Shown here one piece after another: positions 34,692 to 43,516 of a DNA stretch of 64,000 nucleotides. Each line of letters begins with the position of its first letter. The stretch's first letter is position 1. This DNA is from Pyxidicoccus trucidator (GTDB taxonomy: Bacteria; Myxococcota; Myxococcia; Myxococcales; Myxococcaceae), in the NCBI RefSeq assembly GCF_010894435.1, contig NZ_JAAIXZ010000025.1, positions 62,001-126,000 on the forward strand, in the 5' to 3' direction. The notes beneath the pieces are model-generated. The model ran no database searches and was not told where the DNA came from. It worked only from the letters and a program-made list of their open reading frames with translations. The position numbers were made by a program, and so were the translations under genes.

Positions 34692-35648
34692 ATGGAACGG
34701 CGTGGCCGTACCTCGGGGCGGTCCCTCCTCCTCATCATCGAGGATGACGCGGGGGTCCGTGAGAGTCTCATGGACCTGCTCTCCTCCCGCTTCGACGTGC
34801 TCGCGGCGGCGGACGCGGATGCGGGCGTGGAGCTGGCGCGCGAGCACCGGCCGGACCTCGTCCTGCTGGACCGCTTCCTTCCCAGCGGCGACGGGCTCAT
34901 GGTGCTGGAGGCGCTCCAGCGCGATGCGCGCACGGAGGCCGTGCCTGTCATCTTCCTGACAGGCGACGCGGACGAGGCGACGCTCGAGCGCTGCCTGGAG
35001 ATGGGCGCGGTGGACTTCATCCACAAGCCCGCGAGCGCGCGCGAATTGCTGGCGCGCATCGACCGGGCGCTGCGCCAGAGCGAGCAGCAGCGGCGCCTCC
35101 AGATTCTTGCGCAGACGGACGCGCTCACCGGGCTGGCCAACTTCCGCGCGCTGACGGTGCGGTTGGAGGAGGAGTTCCGCCGGGCCCACCGCTACCAGTA
35201 CCCGCTGAGCGTGGTGGTCATCGACCTGGACCACCTCAAGGCCATCAACGACGGCATGGGCCATGACGTGGGCAACCGGGCCATCTTCGCGCTGGCGTCG
35301 CAGCTGAAGGGCAACCTGCGCGAGTCCGACTTCGCGGCCCGCTTTGGCGGAGACGAGTTCGTGGCGCTGCTGCCGCACCAGACGGCGCTGGAGGCGGCCG
35401 TGTTCGCCGAGCGCATCCGCGCTGGCCTGCGTTCCGTGGGCGTGCAGAAGAGCGACGGCCGCCCTGCCCCCTTCGGACTGAGCGTGAGCGTGGGCATCGC
35501 CGACCATACGTTGGAAGCACCGAAGGAGGACACGGACGCGCTGATGAAGGCGGCGGACGCGGCCCTCTATGAGGCCAAGCGTGAGGGGCGCGACAGGGTG
35601 GTGGTGTACGGCCGGCCGGTGATCTCCCCGCCGGTGCAGCGGCACTGA
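34692..35648 (+). CDS. dmxB: Diguanylate cyclase with receiver domain (DmxB-like)
   Basis: 318 residues. The REC domain (about 12-130) has the acidic LLIIEDD, phosphoacceptor Asp in LVLLDRFLPSGDG, and VIFLTGD...HKPAS. A GGDEF domain follows (about 150-310) with TDALTGLANFRAL, an intact GGDEF at 219-223, and an inhibitory I-site RESD at 210-213, five residues before it. It should make c-di-GMP from GTP, with feedback inhibition. The REC-GGDEF layout and chromosomal setting match Myxococcus DmxB, required for the rise of c-di-GMP during fruiting-body development. The naming rests on remembered synteny; the activity call is firm. Confidence 0.88.
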   Translation: MERRGRTSGRSLLLIIEDDAGVRESLMDLLSSRFDVLAAADADAGVELAREHRPDLVLLDRFLPSGDGLMVLEALQRDARTEAVPVIFLTGDADEATLERCLEMGAVDFIHKPASARELLARIDRALRQSEQQRRLQILAQTDALTGLANFRALTVRLEEEFRRAHRYQYPLSVVVIDLDHLKAINDGMGHDVGNRAIFALASQLKGNLRESDFAARFGGDEFVALLPHQTALEAAVFAERIRAGLRSVGVQKSDGRPAPFGLSVSVGIADHTLEAPKEDTDALMKAADAALYEAKREGRDRVVVYGRPVISPPVQRH

Positions 35649-35695
35649 AGAAGCAGCACGGCGTGGCAGGCAACGGCGGGGCAGCGAGGGCGCGG

Positions 35696-37435
35696 ATGAT
35701 GCAGGGGAACAGGCTGGCGAGCGGTTCGAGGGTGGCGATTGTCGGCGGCGGCATTGCCGGCGCGGGACTGGCAGCTTCCCTCCTCTTCAACGGGCGGGCG
35801 CGGGGCCTGACGCTGGACGTGCGGGTGTACGCGAGCGGCATGTCGGAGCGCACGGCGCCACCGGCGGTGCTGACGCCGGAGTGCCGCTCGCGCCTGGCCG
35901 CGCTGGGCTGCCGCATTCCCACCGAGTGGCGCTCGCACGAGTTGCGCGGGGTGGAGATCATCTCCGAGGGCCGCCGGGAGCTGCTCTCCGCGGCTCCGGG
36001 TGGGCTGTGGGTGGTGGACGGCTGGCCCAACGGCGAGGGCGGGCTGGCGCAGGTGCGCGACGTGCTGGCCACGGCCGCGAGCGCCCAGGGTGCCCGCTTC
36101 GTGTCCCGTCACGTGGAGCGCGTGGAGCGCCAAGCTCCGGCGCCGGACGCACCCGCGTCGGTGCGGGGGGCCGGGCCGCTGGTGGTCCGGGCGCAGGGCA
36201 GCGGAGACCGCTTCCACGCGGTGGCCCTGGCGACGGGCGCGGGCCCGCTGATGGGGGACGCCTTCTTCAAGGGCTTCCGCCCGGCGCCCACGGTGGCGGC
36301 GGTGCAGGCGCGGCTGCGGCATGCCTCTCCCCGGCTGGAGCTGGCGCCGCTCGCGCGGCTGTGGATTTCCCCGCTGCCCACGGTGGATGGGCTGTTCCTG
36401 CTGCCGGGGGCGGGCTCGGTGTACGCGCTGGCCTTCGGCCCCGCGGTGACGCCGGCGGACCTGTGCCAGGCGCTGATGATGGCGGCGCGGGACGGACTGG
36501 TGGAGGAAGGCTTCGAGCTGGCGGCGCTGGAGACGACGCGGCTGCCGTACGGGCCGGGGCGCACGCTGGTGGCGCCGGGCCAGGTGGTGGTGGGGCCCGC
36601 GGCCTTCGGCCACCCGCTGCAGGTGGGCCTGTCGGAGACGCTGGCCTCGTGCAGCCGCGCGGCGGTGGCGCTGCTGGACGGAGGGCTGGATGCGTCCACG
36701 CTGGAGCGTCGGTACGTGCGCGAGGGCCTGGGCGAGCTGATGGAGGACGCGGCGGCGGGTGCACGCTCCATCACCTGGCTGCGCCGCGCGGGACGACGGG
36801 CACCGGCGGCCTTCGTGGCGGCGAAGGGGCGGCGGGGCTCCGGCGGGGTGTATGGCGGCGGCGTGCTCGGCATGAGCGCGCCGACTCCCACGGCCCTGCT
36901 GGGCGCGGCGCGCTGGGCTGGGCTGCGCGAGGTGGTGGGCTCGTGGATGCGCACGACGATGGAGCCGGTGCCCATGGCGGTGCCCGAGCTGGAGCCCGAC
37001 CTCTACTACGTGGTGGACGATGACCCCGACGCGCGCGAGGCGCTGACGGCGCTGCTGGAGAGCACGGGCGCGAAGGTGGTGGCCTTCGCGGACGAGCTGG
37101 CGCTGTTCTGCGCGGTGGCGCGGCGTCCGCCCACGGCAATCCTGCTGGACGTGGTGCTGCACTGGGTGGACGGCCTGCGGCTGGCCGAGGGGCTGAAGCA
37201 GCACCCGCTCACGCGCAACACCCGGGTGGTGGTGATGAGCGGCCTCAACCGGCCGCACGTGCGCCAGCGCGCCCTGGACGCGGGGGCGGAGGCCTTCCTG
37301 CCCAAGCCCGTGGACCCGGACCGGCTGCTCCGCCTGCTCACGGGCCGGGCGCCGGCTGCGACCTCACTGGAGTCCACCGCGCAGTCGGCGGAGAACCAGC
37401 AGCAGGAGCTGGGCTCGGACCGCTACGCGTCCTGA
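35696..37435 (+). CDS. FAD-dependent oxidoreductase fused to a response-regulator receiver domain
   Basis: 579 residues. The N-terminal FAD/NAD-binding Rossmann motif is VAIVGGGIAGAGLAASLL (G17, G19, G22), and the flavoprotein body (to about 420) resembles FAD-dependent monooxygenases/reductases (VALATGAGPLMGDAF, VVGPAAFGHPLQVGLSETLAS). The C-terminal REC domain (about 435-555) has VVDDDPDARE, phosphoacceptor Asp in AILLDVVLHWVDG, VVVMSG, and LPKPVDPDRLL. ATG 35696 follows GAGGG; a GTG at 35663 is an alternative. It lies 47 bases after dmxB on the same strand, so co-expression is likely. This fusion is not a standard architecture known to me, and its substrate is unknown. Confidence 0.8.
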   Translation: MMQGNRLASGSRVAIVGGGIAGAGLAASLLFNGRARGLTLDVRVYASGMSERTAPPAVLTPECRSRLAALGCRIPTEWRSHELRGVEIISEGRRELLSAAPGGLWVVDGWPNGEGGLAQVRDVLATAASAQGARFVSRHVERVERQAPAPDAPASVRGAGPLVVRAQGSGDRFHAVALATGAGPLMGDAFFKGFRPAPTVAAVQARLRHASPRLELAPLARLWISPLPTVDGLFLLPGAGSVYALAFGPAVTPADLCQALMMAARDGLVEEGFELAALETTRLPYGPGRTLVAPGQVVVGPAAFGHPLQVGLSETLASCSRAAVALLDGGLDASTLERRYVREGLGELMEDAAAGARSITWLRRAGRRAPAAFVAAKGRRGSGGVYGGGVLGMSAPTPTALLGAARWAGLREVVGSWMRTTMEPVPMAVPELEPDLYYVVDDDPDAREALTALLESTGAKVVAFADELALFCAVARRPPTAILLDVVLHWVDGLRLAEGLKQHPLTRNTRVVVMSGLNRPHVRQRALDAGAEAFLPKPVDPDRLLRLLTGRAPAATSLESTAQSAENQQQELGSDRYAS

Positions 37436-37452
37436 GTCGCGAGGGAAGTGCT

Positions 37453-37479
37453 GGAGCCGCCGGGGTGTCCGGCGGCTCC
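37453..37479. terminator. Bidirectional hairpin between convergent genes
   Basis: Perfect 11-bp stem GGAGCCGCCGG / CCGGCGGCTCC with a 5-base loop, between the flavoprotein-REC gene and the HdeD-like gene. No T-run. Confidence 0.6.
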
Positions 37480-37503
37480 CCTGGCGCGCTGGCTCGCGCC
37501 TCG

Positions 37504-38094
37504 CTACGCGGTGACGTCGCGCAGGGCCCGCCGCAGGGTCAGCGAGCCGGCCATGAGGGCAACGCCTCGGAAGAGGATGCCGAGGCCCACGAGGGTGCCC
37601 ACCAGCCACACGGCGGACACGGGCCACTCGGACATGACCACGACGCCCAGGAAGATGGAGATGGCGCCGTAGACGAAGTCCCAGCCCCAGCGCGCGTAGC
37701 GGTCCATCACCGAGGTGATTGCGTGGAACAGGCCGCTGGCGAAGAAGTAGCCAGCGAGCATGAGCGTCAGCGCGGCCAGGCCGGCGCGCGGGTACACGAG
37801 GACGAACATGCCCACCACGGTGGAGAGGATGCCGCTCAGCAGGTAGAGCCAGAACGGCCCGCCTGACTTGCGGACGCGGACCGCGGAGACGATCTCCGCG
37901 ATGCCGGCGATGGCCAGCAGCGCGCCGAAGAAGATGGCGGTGACCAGGCTGGTGAGGAACGCGGTCCCCAGCGCGACGATGCCGAGCACCGTCATCAGCA
38001 GTCCGATGATGAAGAGGCCACCCCAGACCGTCGAGGTAACCCTTGGACTGTTGCCTGGGCGTGTCTCCTGATTGCTCTCGATGCTGATGGGCAT
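37504..38094 (-). CDS. HdeD/DUF308-family integral membrane protein
   Basis: 196 residues with about six transmembrane helices in three DUF308-type pairs (for example WGGLFIIGLLMTVLGIVALG, LLAIAGIAEIVSAV, YLLSGILSTVVGMFVLVYP, GAISIFLGVVVMSEWP). HdeD proteins are linked to acid resistance in enterobacteria; their biochemical role is unclear. The start MPISIESNQ was chosen because the residues upstream are not membrane-like. Its promoter should lie in the 232-base stretch 38095-38326, in which I see nothing else. Confidence 0.88.
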   Translation of the reverse strand: MPISIESNQETRPGNSPRVTSTVWGGLFIIGLLMTVLGIVALGTAFLTSLVTAIFFGALLAIAGIAEIVSAVRVRKSGGPFWLYLLSGILSTVVGMFVLVYPRAGLAALTLMLAGYFFASGLFHAITSVMDRYARWGWDFVYGAISIFLGVVVMSEWPVSAVWLVGTLVGLGILFRGVALMAGSLTLRRALRDVTA

Positions 38095-38326
38095 GACATC
38101 CGCTCCCGCGGTGTGAGCCCCTTGCGTCCGGCAGGCTGTGTGAAGGTCTGGCTGTCGCGAGGTGGTGTCCGACGCGCAGGGGCGGTCCAGCAGCGAACAT
38201 GGGCGCAGCGGGTGGCGCGGACAACGTGGCCCCTGCGCGCTCCGTCCCTCCCCTGCTCCCCCCTGGAGTGCCAGTGTCCGGCGCTCACCGCGCCCATGGA
38301 GGCCCAATCAACGCGGGTGCCCGTCT

Positions 38327-39229
38327 CTAACCCGGCAGCTCGTACGGCGGCGGCAGGAACACGGCACCGGGCTCCTTGCGGAACCACGTGAGCTGGCGCT
38401 TGGCGTAGCGGCGGGTCTCCTGCGCGGTGTCGTGGATGGCCTCCTCCACCGTCATCCGCCCCTCCACCACCGCGCGCGCCTGCACGTAGCCCACGCTGCG
38501 CATGGGGGCCGCGTCCGTGTAGCCCCGGGCCATCAGCGCGCGCGTCTCCTCCACCAGCGCTCCGGAGAACATGGCCTCGGTGCGCGCGTTGATGCGCCGG
38601 TAGAGCTCCTCGCGTGGCGGGTCCAGCACGTACAAGCGGAAGGGATACCGGTCCGGAGAGAACGCATGCGCCCGCCGGAACTCCGACGCGGGCACACCAG
38701 TCTGGGCGTGGATCTCCAGGGCGCGGACGACACGGACCAGGTCCTGCGGGGGCAGCTTCGCGGCCGTCTCCGGGTCCACGGCCGCCAGCCTGCGGTGCAC
38801 GGCCTCACGGCCCTCGGCCGCCGCGAGCGCCTCCAGCTCCGCTCTCAATTCGGGCAGCGCTCCGGGCGCGTCCACCACGCCGTGCAGCAGCACGCGCATG
38901 TACAGGCCCGTGCCGCCCACGACGAACACCGGCCGTCCGCGTCCGGCAATCTCGGCGATGACCGCGTCCGCGCGCCGCTGATACCCGGCGGCGGAGAACG
39001 ACTCCAGCGGGTCCACGATGGACACCAGGTGATGAGGCACCAAGGCCAGCTCCTCGGCCGAGGGCTTCGCGGTGCCGATGTCGAAGTGCCGGTACACCTG
39101 CTGCGAGTCGGCGCTGACAATCTCCCCGCCGGCCCGCCGGGCCAGCTCGATGGCGAGCGCCGTCTTCCCCGACGCCGTCGGCCCGGCAATCACCGTCAGC
39201 AATGGCCTGCCTTCCGTCCCCTCACCCAT
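38327..39229 (-). CDS. miaA: tRNA dimethylallyltransferase
   Basis: 300 residues. P-loop LLTVIAGPTASGKTALAIELA near the N terminus, then SADSQQVYRHFDIGTAKPS, PHHLVSIVDPLESFSAAGY, VVGGTGLYMRVLLHG and the tRNA-binding SVGYVQARA...RRYAKRQLTWFRK. MiaA adds the dimethylallyl group to A37 of tRNAs reading UNN codons. The start MGEGTEGRP lies 8 bases inside the end of the HPr-kinase-like gene, so a housekeeping gene is coupled to the peptide-modification operon upstream. Confidence 0.96.
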   Translation of the reverse strand: MGEGTEGRPLLTVIAGPTASGKTALAIELARRAGGEIVSADSQQVYRHFDIGTAKPSAEELALVPHHLVSIVDPLESFSAAGYQRRADAVIAEIAGRGRPVFVVGGTGLYMRVLLHGVVDAPGALPELRAELEALAAAEGREAVHRRLAAVDPETAAKLPPQDLVRVVRALEIHAQTGVPASEFRRAHAFSPDRYPFRLYVLDPPREELYRRINARTEAMFSGALVEETRALMARGYTDAAPMRSVGYVQARAVVEGRMTVEEAIHDTAQETRRYAKRQLTWFRKEPGAVFLPPPYELPG

Positions 39230-40247
39230 GTCCCGCTGCCTCCAGTGCGCCACGGACCACCGCCGCGGCGGACGCATCGCGAGCGAACACCAGCCGCACC
39301 GGAGGCACCTCTGACAGCAGCCGCCCCGCCGCCGCGAGCAGCCCGCCCCGCCCGGCGGTCGTCGCCTCGGGCAGCAGCGCGTTGAGCATCAGCATCCGCC
39401 CCACCGCGCCCGCCGGCTGCGACTCCCACCGCGAGCCCGAGTCCCACGCCAACGTCCCCACTGCCTTCAACACGGCTTCACGTGGCACGCCCACGTTCCA
39501 TGGCGTCCCCGCGGCCCGCCACACAGGAGCCTGAGCAGCACCAGGCCCAATCGGGGAACGGGCACCCGGCTGAGGCCCCAGGGCTGACGAGGTGCCCGGG
39601 CCCGCGGCATGTCCCGAGCCCGAACCATCGGCCACCGCTCCCTGTGCACCGCCCACCGTCGGCTCCGGCCACACGGCCACCAGTTCGTCCGAGAGCACCA
39701 CTCCTCCCGCCTCCGCCCACAGCGCGCCCAGGGTGCTCTTCCCCGCCCCCGAGTGCCCCACGAAGAGCGCGGCCCTCTCCTGGTGCGCCACGGCCACGCC
39801 GTGCACGAGCAAGCCGCCACGCCGGGCGAGCGCCCCCGCCAACATCACCTTCAGCACCGTCTCCACGGGAAAACGCCCCTGCCCCACCACCGAGGCTCGC
39901 AGGCCATCCACGGAGAGCGTCGCGGAGTAGTCCTCGCCCTCCAGGTGCAACCCACCCTCCGGAGTGCGCTGAACCAGGGGAAGCGTCCGGGTGGCGGGTT
40001 CGGGCCTCACCACCGTGGGCGCCACGACTTCGAGCCGCGCCACCTCGCCAGCGTCGGCGGAAGTAGGTGCCAGGAAGCGGGAGAACAGCCGCCGCAGCGA
40101 GCCGCGAAGGTCCGCGTCGGCCACCTCCACCACCACCGTCCAGCCGGCGATGCACACGCGCACACCGGTGTCGGGCGGGGTGTCGTCGGGACTGCCGGAG
40201 CCTCGGGGACCGGACGCGCCGGTGCCCGGGGGGCTCAGGGGATGCAC
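39222..40247 (-). CDS. HPr-kinase-like P-loop protein (HprK-related)
   Basis: 341 residues. The N-terminal beta-rich domain (30-125) is of the type placed before HprK-like kinase domains. A P-loop FVGHSGAGKSTL (164-171) and a Walker-B-like VVLSDEL (183-189) follow. A Gly/Ala/Ser/Pro insert of about 45 residues (198-242) interrupts the domain before TPWNVGVPREA. Similar kinases phosphorylate precursor peptides in some lasso-peptide clusters. The GTG start lies 13 bases inside the small peptide gene, which suggests a kinase-substrate relation. Membership in the HprK-like family is clear from the P-loop context; the substrate is inferred. Confidence 0.8.
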   Translation of the reverse strand: MHPLSPPGTGASGPRGSGSPDDTPPDTGVRVCIAGWTVVVEVADADLRGSLRRLFSRFLAPTSADAGEVARLEVVAPTVVRPEPATRTLPLVQRTPEGGLHLEGEDYSATLSVDGLRASVVGQGRFPVETVLKVMLAGALARRGGLLVHGVAVAHQERAALFVGHSGAGKSTLGALWAEAGGVVLSDELVAVWPEPTVGGAQGAVADGSGSGHAAGPGTSSALGPQPGARSPIGPGAAQAPVWRAAGTPWNVGVPREAVLKAVGTLAWDSGSRWESQPAGAVGRMLMLNALLPEATTAGRGGLLAAAGRLLSEVPPVRLVFARDASAAAVVRGALEAAGHG

Positions 40248-40396
40248 TCCGACTCACCCGGGATGTTGCACTGGGAGATCTGCGCCAGCGCGACGAAGGG
40301 CTGCTCCCAGAGGATGGCGGGCGCCTCGTACTTCTTCGAATGCGCCTCGGAGGCCGTGGCCTGCGAGGCGTGGGTATCAGGGTTCCGGTCCGGCAT
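40235..40396 (-). CDS. 53-residue candidate precursor peptide
   Basis: Small gene between the beta-propeller gene (17-base gap) and the HprK-like gene (13-base overlap). The N-terminal half is hydrophilic, rich in Ser, Thr and Ala. Then come KKYEAPAILWEQ with Y23-x2-P26-x-I28, like the YxxPxL leader motif bound by RRE/B1 proteins in lasso-peptide systems, and a C-terminal QCNIPGESECIP with C43 and C51, an IP doublet after each and S49. It has no signal peptide. A purine-rich AAAGAG precedes the ATG. Its size, position and leader-like motif make it the probable substrate of the PqqD-like, kinase and peptidase proteins encoded beside it. It is not similar to any family I can name. Confidence 0.7.
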   Translation of the reverse strand: MPDRNPDTHASQATASEAHSKKYEAPAILWEQPFVALAQISQCNIPGESECIP

Positions 40397-40413
40397 GGAG
40401 GAAGGCTCTTTTC

Positions 40414-43400
40414 TCACGGGAAGGGTACCGGGAAAGCGCAGATGCGGCCATCTTCCGAGCCCACGTGCAGGCGGCTCACAGTGTTGTCGACCGTCGGAGT
40501 CCCGATGCGCTGCGCGCCCCCAATCGAGACCTGCCGCGAGTCCGTGCCATCCGTCAGCTCGAGCTGATGCACCTGCCCGTCCGAGCTGCCCACGTAGACG
40601 CGGGCCACGCCGCTCCGGTTGAACCCGAACGTGCCCGACGGGGATGCGATGGCGGTGCTCCACTTGAGCGCCGGCACGGGGTTGCCGGCCACCACGTCGT
40701 AGTACGCCACCTGACCCGAGGCGATGCTGGCCACGAAGCCGCCGCCCTGCGGCCGCACGAAGCTGGTGAAGGCAGGCGTGCTCGGCGCGGGACGCGTGGC
40801 GATGGGCAGGCTCCACACCGGCTGCAGCGTGCTCACGCTGACCGCGTGCACGCTGCCGTCGCTGTCGGTCGCGAAGATGTTGTTGGTCGCCGCGTTGCGC
40901 ACCAGGCTCACGTCGATGTCCCCCACCGGCAGGCGCGCGATGTCCGCCACCGTGGGGCCGGAGGCCAGCGTGTCCAGGACGCGCAGCGTGTCCGTGGAGC
41001 CCGCGTGGCTCTTCGTGCCGATGAAGAGCCGGTTGGTGGTGTAGTCCACCACCATGCCGCCGCTGACCATGCCCAGGTCGCCGGGCTGGTACGTCCACAC
41101 CAGCGCGCCCGTGGCGGCATTCAGCGCCACCACGCGGTTCTGCGCCGCGTCTGCCAGCCGCGTGGCGAAGAACACCAGGTCCCGCCCGGGGTGCGCGGCC
41201 TGGTACGCCGGGTTGGCGAAGTCATGCAGCTGGGTGACGGGGAAGGACTGGATGGTGCCAATCGGATTGCCGCCATTGTCCCAGCGCCACAGCACCTGGC
41301 CGGTGGTGGCGTTGATGGCATGGGCGACGCCGGCCTGGTCTCCCACCAGGATGTACTGACCGGACAGGCCGCGCAGCGGCACCACGGGGAAGCGGCTGCC
41401 GACGAGGCCCGACAGGGGCAGCGGCCTCCAGCGCTCGGCGCCGTCCTGAGCCGGGTTGCTGACCTGCGTGAGGTTGGCCACCACGGAGTTGTTGAAGGAG
41501 CTGAAGATGCCCACGCCCAGCTCGGTGATGGGCTGCTGGCGCGCGTCCAGACCCACCGTGTAGCACCACAGCGGCGCGCCACCCAGCCGCGCCCGCGGGG
41601 TGGCGACGAGCGCCGCCGACGTGGGCCGGTTGCCCGCCGAGTACCAGCGCACATCGTCCGCGTTGAACACGCGGTAGAAATACGTGGCGCCGTTGGTGAC
41701 GGTGGTGTCCGTGAAGGTAGAGGCCGGGCTGAAGGCGTCCGTGTAGACGACGCGGGCGTTGCCCACCGTGTCGCCCACCGCGTAGCTCCGGCCCTGCACG
41801 GGCGCGGCGTTCGGCGCGGCGCCTTCCGCGCGCAGCACCATGACCCCATCGTGCAGCGCGGGGTTGTCCCAGGTGAGCGTCACGCTGGCATCGCGAGCCA
41901 CGGCGGTGAGGCGCTCCACCTCCGGCGCCGAGCCGGTCAGCAGCGTCACCGGGGCTTCGATGCGCGTGGGCGGCCCGTTGAAGTCCTCCAGATGCAGCCG
42001 CTGGCGGAACGAGGTCGGCCCGGTGAGCAGCGCGGCGGGGCCGAAGTTCGAATACGTCACGGAGAACGTTCGCTCCTGCCCCACCGGGATGCCGGTCGCC
42101 GTGGTGGCGGTCCAGGTGACGATTCCCGCGCCGTCACGGCCCACCTGCCACCCGGACAGCGTCGCGGCGCTGGCGAACGTGAAGTAGTTGGCCGCGGGCC
42201 GCAGCAGCCTGACCTGCTGGATGGCCGCCGTCCCCCGGTTCTGCACCGTATAGGTTATGACCTGGTTGGCGGCATTGGCGGCCAGGGCCCGGGGGCTGAC
42301 GCGAACGCGGTAGGCCGCGATGCGGCCAGTCGCCGAGTCCACGAGGTCTCCGGCCAGGGCGCTGCCATTGAGGGTCGCGTCCGCCTGGGCCCGGAAGCGG
42401 TAGTCCACGCCCGCGGCACCGCTGACCTGATAGCTCCACACGAAGTGGGCGGAGGTCCCGGGCGCAAGCCGGCCCACACTGGCCGGGGTGGGCCCCGACA
42501 AGGCCGTCAGGCTGGCCGAGCCCTGGGTGATCAGCCCCCGGGGCTGCACATTCACGAGAGAGTCGGTGGTGGACGTGTTGGTCACCGTCATCCGCACCCG
42601 CACCGTCTCCCCGGTGAAGGCCTCCGCGTTGTCCACGTCCACCGAGGCCGCGAGCGGGCCCACGTTCGCCATCCGCGTGTCCGCTACCTGCGAGGTGACG
42701 GTGTTCGCACCATTGACGGCGCGGATCTGCGCCACCCCGATGCCCGCGGTGGTCGCCTGCGCGCGCGCGACGAGCACGCCCGCGCCCCGCAGGGGCACGT
42801 TCGTCTGGAACGGTGTCGGCTCGGTGCCAACGACCTGGAACGTGACGGACCCCGCACTGGTGGACGGCCCCACGGCGGTGATGCCGTTCTGCGCCGCCGT
42901 GGTGCGGTTCTCGACGACGATGCGCGCGGCCGTCTCGCCGCCGACGCCCAGCGTGGGCGGGCTCAGGGCGACCCGGGAAGCCAGACCCGAGCGCGCCCAC
43001 GCCGCCGCCGTCAGGTTCGCCGTGAAGAGGGTGTTGTCACAGTGGTCCCGGCCGTTGGTGTTGTTGTTGCCCGTCACGAACCGGTCGGCGGCGACATCGA
43101 CGTTGCCCGCGGGAGGGATGAACCGGAGGGCAAAGCGGACATTTCCACCCGCGGGCAGGCCGTGGGTGTCGTTCGCGCAGGAGCCGACCGTGGACGAGAA
43201 GGTGATGCGCCGTGAGCCCACGTCCAGGAAGCTCACCTCCCAGCCTGCGGGCGCCGGGGTGTTCAACGGGATGTAGCCGGTGGGCAGGACGAACGAGATC
43301 TGTGACAGCCGGCGCGAGTTGTTGTTCGAGGTGTTGACCACGTTGAAGGTCACCTCGGAGGCCTCGTCCATCACCGCCCGCGCCACGGTGTCGCCGGGCG

Positions 43401-43500
43401 CGGGGACGGCAGTGACGCTCCATGAGCGGGCCTGCGCCCCCGCGACCACCGGAACGAGGAGGGCAAGCAGCACCGCGAGGCGGATGTCGAAGGGATTCAT
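40414..43500 (-). CDS. Large secreted protein with Ig-like repeats, FN3 module and PQQ-like beta-propeller
   Basis: About 1028 residues. A signal peptide (LAVLLALLVPVVAGAQA) is followed by several CARDB/DUF11-like beta-sandwich repeats (about 25-510; for example TVTNTSTTDSLVNVQPRG and TYTVQNRGTAAIQQVRLL). A fibronectin-III-like module follows (about 520-620, ATYFYRVFNADDVRWYSAG), then a beta-propeller (about 640-1028) with blades such as AINATTGQVLWRWDNGG, ALNAATGALVWTYQPG and RVYVGSSDGQVHQLEL. It is probably exported to the cell surface or medium. No sorting tail is visible. The gene lies inside the peptidase-RRE-kinase operon, between the lipoprotein and the small peptide. Function is unknown. 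Confidence 0.82.
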   Translation of the reverse strand: MNPFDIRLAVLLALLVPVVAGAQARSWSVTAVPAPGDTVARAVMDEASEVTFNVVNTSNNNSRRLSQISFVLPTGYIPLNTPAPAGWEVSFLDVGSRRITFSSTVGSCANDTHGLPAGGNVRFALRFIPPAGNVDVAADRFVTGNNNTNGRDHCDNTLFTANLTAAAWARSGLASRVALSPPTLGVGGETAARIVVENRTTAAQNGITAVGPSTSAGSVTFQVVGTEPTPFQTNVPLRGAGVLVARAQATTAGIGVAQIRAVNGANTVTSQVADTRMANVGPLAASVDVDNAEAFTGETVRVRMTVTNTSTTDSLVNVQPRGLITQGSASLTALSGPTPASVGRLAPGTSAHFVWSYQVSGAAGVDYRFRAQADATLNGSALAGDLVDSATGRIAAYRVRVSPRALAANAANQVITYTVQNRGTAAIQQVRLLRPAANYFTFASAATLSGWQVGRDGAGIVTWTATTATGIPVGQERTFSVTYSNFGPAALLTGPTSFRQRLHLEDFNGPPTRIEAPVTLLTGSAPEVERLTAVARDASVTLTWDNPALHDGVMVLRAEGAAPNAAPVQGRSYAVGDTVGNARVVYTDAFSPASTFTDTTVTNGATYFYRVFNADDVRWYSAGNRPTSAALVATPRARLGGAPLWCYTVGLDARQQPITELGVGIFSSFNNSVVANLTQVSNPAQDGAERWRPLPLSGLVGSRFPVVPLRGLSGQYILVGDQAGVAHAINATTGQVLWRWDNGGNPIGTIQSFPVTQLHDFANPAYQAAHPGRDLVFFATRLADAAQNRVVALNAATGALVWTYQPGDLGMVSGGMVVDYTTNRLFIGTKSHAGSTDTLRVLDTLASGPTVADIARLPVGDIDVSLVRNAATNNIFATDSDGSVHAVSVSTLQPVWSLPIATRPAPSTPAFTSFVRPQGGGFVASIASGQVAYYDVVAGNPVPALKWSTAIASPSGTFGFNRSGVARVYVGSSDGQVHQLELTDGTDSRQVSIGGAQRIGTPTVDNTVSRLHVGSEDGRICAFPVPFP

Positions 43501-43516
43501 TGCGGCGGGCCTCACG

